Of a stretch of 7,260 nt of DNA, positions 5,729 through 7,260 are shown one piece after another. The stretch is from an uncultured Pseudomonadota bacterium (lineage in GTDB: Bacteria > Myxococcota_A > UBA796 > GCA-2862545). How positions within the stretch are numbered: position 1 is the first letter of the stretch; each line of letters starts with the position of its first letter. A program made the position numbers and the translations under genes. The notes beneath the pieces are model-generated. The model ran no database searches and was not told the origin of the DNA. It saw only the letters and a list, made by a program, of their open reading frames with translations. The DNA is taken from positions 1 to 7,260 of the forward strand of contig CALATR010000111.1 in assembly GCA_937891875.1 (NCBI GenBank), read 5' to 3'.

Positions 5729-7102
5729 ATGCCCGACCCCGCCCGCGCCATTCGCTTCCATCGCGGCACCCTGCTGCTGGAGGGCTTTCCACCCGAGGAA
5801 GTCCCAGCCTCCTTCCTGCATGATCCGCGGGTTGGCATGCCGCGGGGACCGGCGATCGCCTACCACCGCATCGTGCTCGACCTGCACCGTCGCGGCATTC
5901 CCTACCTCGACGAGGCCCGCGCCTACGTCGCCCTCGACCGGGCGCACCACAGCCACAAGACCCCCCGCGACTACCAGTCCGAGGCGGTGGTCGCGTGGCG
6001 CAAGGGCGGGCGGCGCGGCACGGTCATCCTGCCGACCGGCGCGGGCAAGTCCTTCGTCGCCGAGCTGTGCATCGTGGATGCCGGACGCTCGGCGCTGGTG
6101 GTCGCCCCGACGCTGGACCTGGTCGGTCAGTGGTACGACGGCCTGAAGCGCGCGTTCGGCGGTCCCATCGGCGTGCTGGGCGGCGGCGTGCACGACGTGC
6201 AGCACATCACGGTCTCCACGTACGACAGCGCGTGGATGCACATGGAGCGCTACGGCGATCAGTTCGGGCTGCTGATCTTCGACGAGGTGCACCACCTGCC
6301 CGGCCCCTCCTTCGCCCAGGCGGCCACGCTCTCGCTGGCGCCGTTCCGTCTCGGCCTGACGGCGACGCTGGAGCGCCCCGACGGCGAGCACGAGCGCGTC
6401 TTCGACCTGGTCGGTCCCATCGTCTACCGCAAGGAGATCACCGAGCTCGCCGGCGACTTCCTGGCCGAGTACCGCACCGAGATCGTGCACGTCGACCTCT
6501 CCGACGAAGAGCGCCTGGCGTATGCCGAGGCCCGGGACACCTTCCGCTCGTTCTGCGAGAGCGCGGGGATCCGCATGGGCGGAAGGGGAGGATGGAACCA
6601 CTTCCTGCGCGAGTCCGCCCGCAGCCGCGAGGGTCGGGAGGCCTTTCGCGCGTGGCAGGAGAGTCGGCGACTGCTGCAGGGTGCGGACGCCAAGCTGCGC
6701 ATGCTGTCCGAGCTGCTCCGTCGCCATGCGGATCGGCGCTGCCTGGTGTTCACCAACGACAACGCGACCGTCTACGAGATCAGCCGCAAGCTCCTGGTGC
6801 CGGCGATCACCCACCAGACCGACCTCAAGGAGCGCCAGGCCCTGCTCCAGGCGTTCGGCAGCGGCGAGCTCCCGGTGCTCGCGACCAGCCGGGTCCTCAA
6901 CGAGGGTGTCGATCTGCCTGCCGCCGACGTCGCGATCGTGCTGTCCGGGACCCAGACCGTTCGCGAGCACGTGCAGCGGCTGGGGCGCATCCTCCGCAAG
7001 CAGGAGGGCAAGCAGGCCGTGCTGTACGAGGTCGTCGTGGCGGACACGGTGGAGGAGCGCCAGAGCGCCCGCCGCCGCGATCACGTGGCGTACCGCGAGT
7101 AG
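5729..7102 (+). CDS. XPB/Rad25-like superfamily 2 DNA helicase
   Basis: A 457-residue ATP-dependent 3'-5' DNA translocase of the short archaeal/bacterial XPB type, expected to open or remodel DNA in repair or transcription-coupled processes. The order matches archaeal XPB: an N-terminal damage-recognition-like region (1-75, with RGTLLLEG and HDPRVG), Q-like DYQ (81-83), Walker A LPTGAGKS (101-108), Walker B DEVHH (185-189), TAT (211-213), then a thumb-like insert (about 255-330), FTNDN (341-345), ITHQTDLKERQ (360-370), motif V LNEGVDLPAAD (390-400) and motif VI QRLGRILR (416-423). The RED motif position after TAT reads RPD (216-218), lacking the Glu. ATG 5729 is the first possible start, since an in-frame TAG lies at 5717-5719, but there is no clear Shine-Dalgarno, only GGGGCCCC directly before it. 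Archaeal XPB is often followed by the nuclease partner Bax1 (DUF790); none follows here, as the next gene is convergent. Confidence 0.93.
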   Translation: MPDPARAIRFHRGTLLLEGFPPEEVPASFLHDPRVGMPRGPAIAYHRIVLDLHRRGIPYLDEARAYVALDRAHHSHKTPRDYQSEAVVAWRKGGRRGTVILPTGAGKSFVAELCIVDAGRSALVVAPTLDLVGQWYDGLKRAFGGPIGVLGGGVHDVQHITVSTYDSAWMHMERYGDQFGLLIFDEVHHLPGPSFAQAATLSLAPFRLGLTATLERPDGEHERVFDLVGPIVYRKEITELAGDFLAEYRTEIVHVDLSDEERLAYAEARDTFRSFCESAGIRMGGRGGWNHFLRESARSREGREAFRAWQESRRLLQGADAKLRMLSELLRRHADRRCLVFTNDNATVYEISRKLLVPAITHQTDLKERQALLQAFGSGELPVLATSRVLNEGVDLPAADVAIVLSGTQTVREHVQRLGRILRKQEGKQAVLYEVVVADTVEERQSARRRDHVAYRE

Positions 7103-7109
7103 GGTCCGG

Positions 7110-7260
7110 TCAGGCGCCCAGCTGGTCGAGCACGGTGCGGACGCGTCCGACCCAGGCCTGGCCGAACAGGTTGACGTGCACCAGCAGGTAGTAGAGCTGG
7201 TAGAGCGGCGTGCGCTCACGCCAGCCGGGCTGGAGCGGCGCGACCTCGGCGTACGCAGAG
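7110..7260 (-). CDS. Fructosamine/ketosamine-3-kinase family protein, C-terminal fragment
   Basis: The last 49 residues plus the TGA (7112-7110) of a leftward gene that begins outside the window. The fragment contains PGWRERTPLYQLYYLL then VHVNLFGQAW, which is the highly characteristic C-terminal helix pair of the fructosamine kinase family (compare the LYxLYxLLxHxNLFG pattern, recalled from the family). These cytoplasmic kinases have an aminoglycoside phosphotransferase-like fold and phosphorylate sugar-derived ketoamines on proteins or small molecules, leading to deglycation. The catalytic residues lie outside the window, so activity cannot be judged. The gene converges on the helicase gene with 7 bases between stop codons and no hairpin separating them, so transcripts probably overlap at their 3' ends. 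Confidence 0.88.
   Translation of the reverse strand, partial: SAYAEVAPLQPGWRERTPLYQLYYLLVHVNLFGQAWVGRVRTVLDQLGA

Noticed and set aside
5585..7219. Leftward frame of 544 codons opposite the helicase gene
   Set aside because: The sense strand has every helicase motif; the antisense product is low-complexity and also overlaps the kinase gene in another frame.

Overview
The window is GC-rich and densely coding. It looks like a chromosomal segment of a myxobacterium-like Gram-negative (Myxococcota or an allied deltaproteobacterial lineage). The reasons are a lipoprotein whose lipobox is followed by a long Asp-Ser/Asp-Thr linker, a secreted protein with thrombospondin type 3 (TSP3) repeats, a short bacterial XPB-type helicase and strongly GC-biased codon use. 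This assignment is inferred from style of gene content; no marker gene is present.

Layout: six protein genes were found, two cut by the window ends. A leftward cluster runs from about 3029 to the left edge: an ATP-grasp ligase (1812-3029), an outer-membrane lipoprotein of an uncharacterised conserved family (719-1795) and an unrecognised protein (1-672, runs off the edge). Gaps of 17 and 46 bases and consistent Shine-Dalgarno spacing make this a likely operon. The unrecognised gene has no ATG near its beginning and appears to start with TTG. Head-to-head with the cluster, across 91 bases, is a second ATP-grasp ligase (3121-4308), a paralogue of the first. It ends in a hairpin. A 120-base gap with possible RNA structure at the ribosome binding site leads to a secreted calcium-binding-type protein with five exact 30-residue TSP3 repeats (4429-5667), followed by another hairpin. 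Then come an XPB/Rad25-like DNA helicase (5729-7102) and, converging on it with a 7-base gap, the C-terminus of a fructosamine-kinase family protein (7110-7260).

How the genes may work together: the central unit is the divergent pair of ATP-grasp enzymes, which by family chemistry should activate a carboxylate as an acyl phosphate and join it to an amine or similar nucleophile. One of them is linked to a surface lipoprotein and an unknown protein. A small-molecule or peptide pathway tied to the cell envelope is possible, but substrate and product cannot be read from the sequence. The helicase and kinase look like unrelated housekeeping or repair genes. No RNA gene, CRISPR array, insertion sequence, integrase or phage gene was seen, and no sigma-70-like promoter could be recognised in the intergenic regions.
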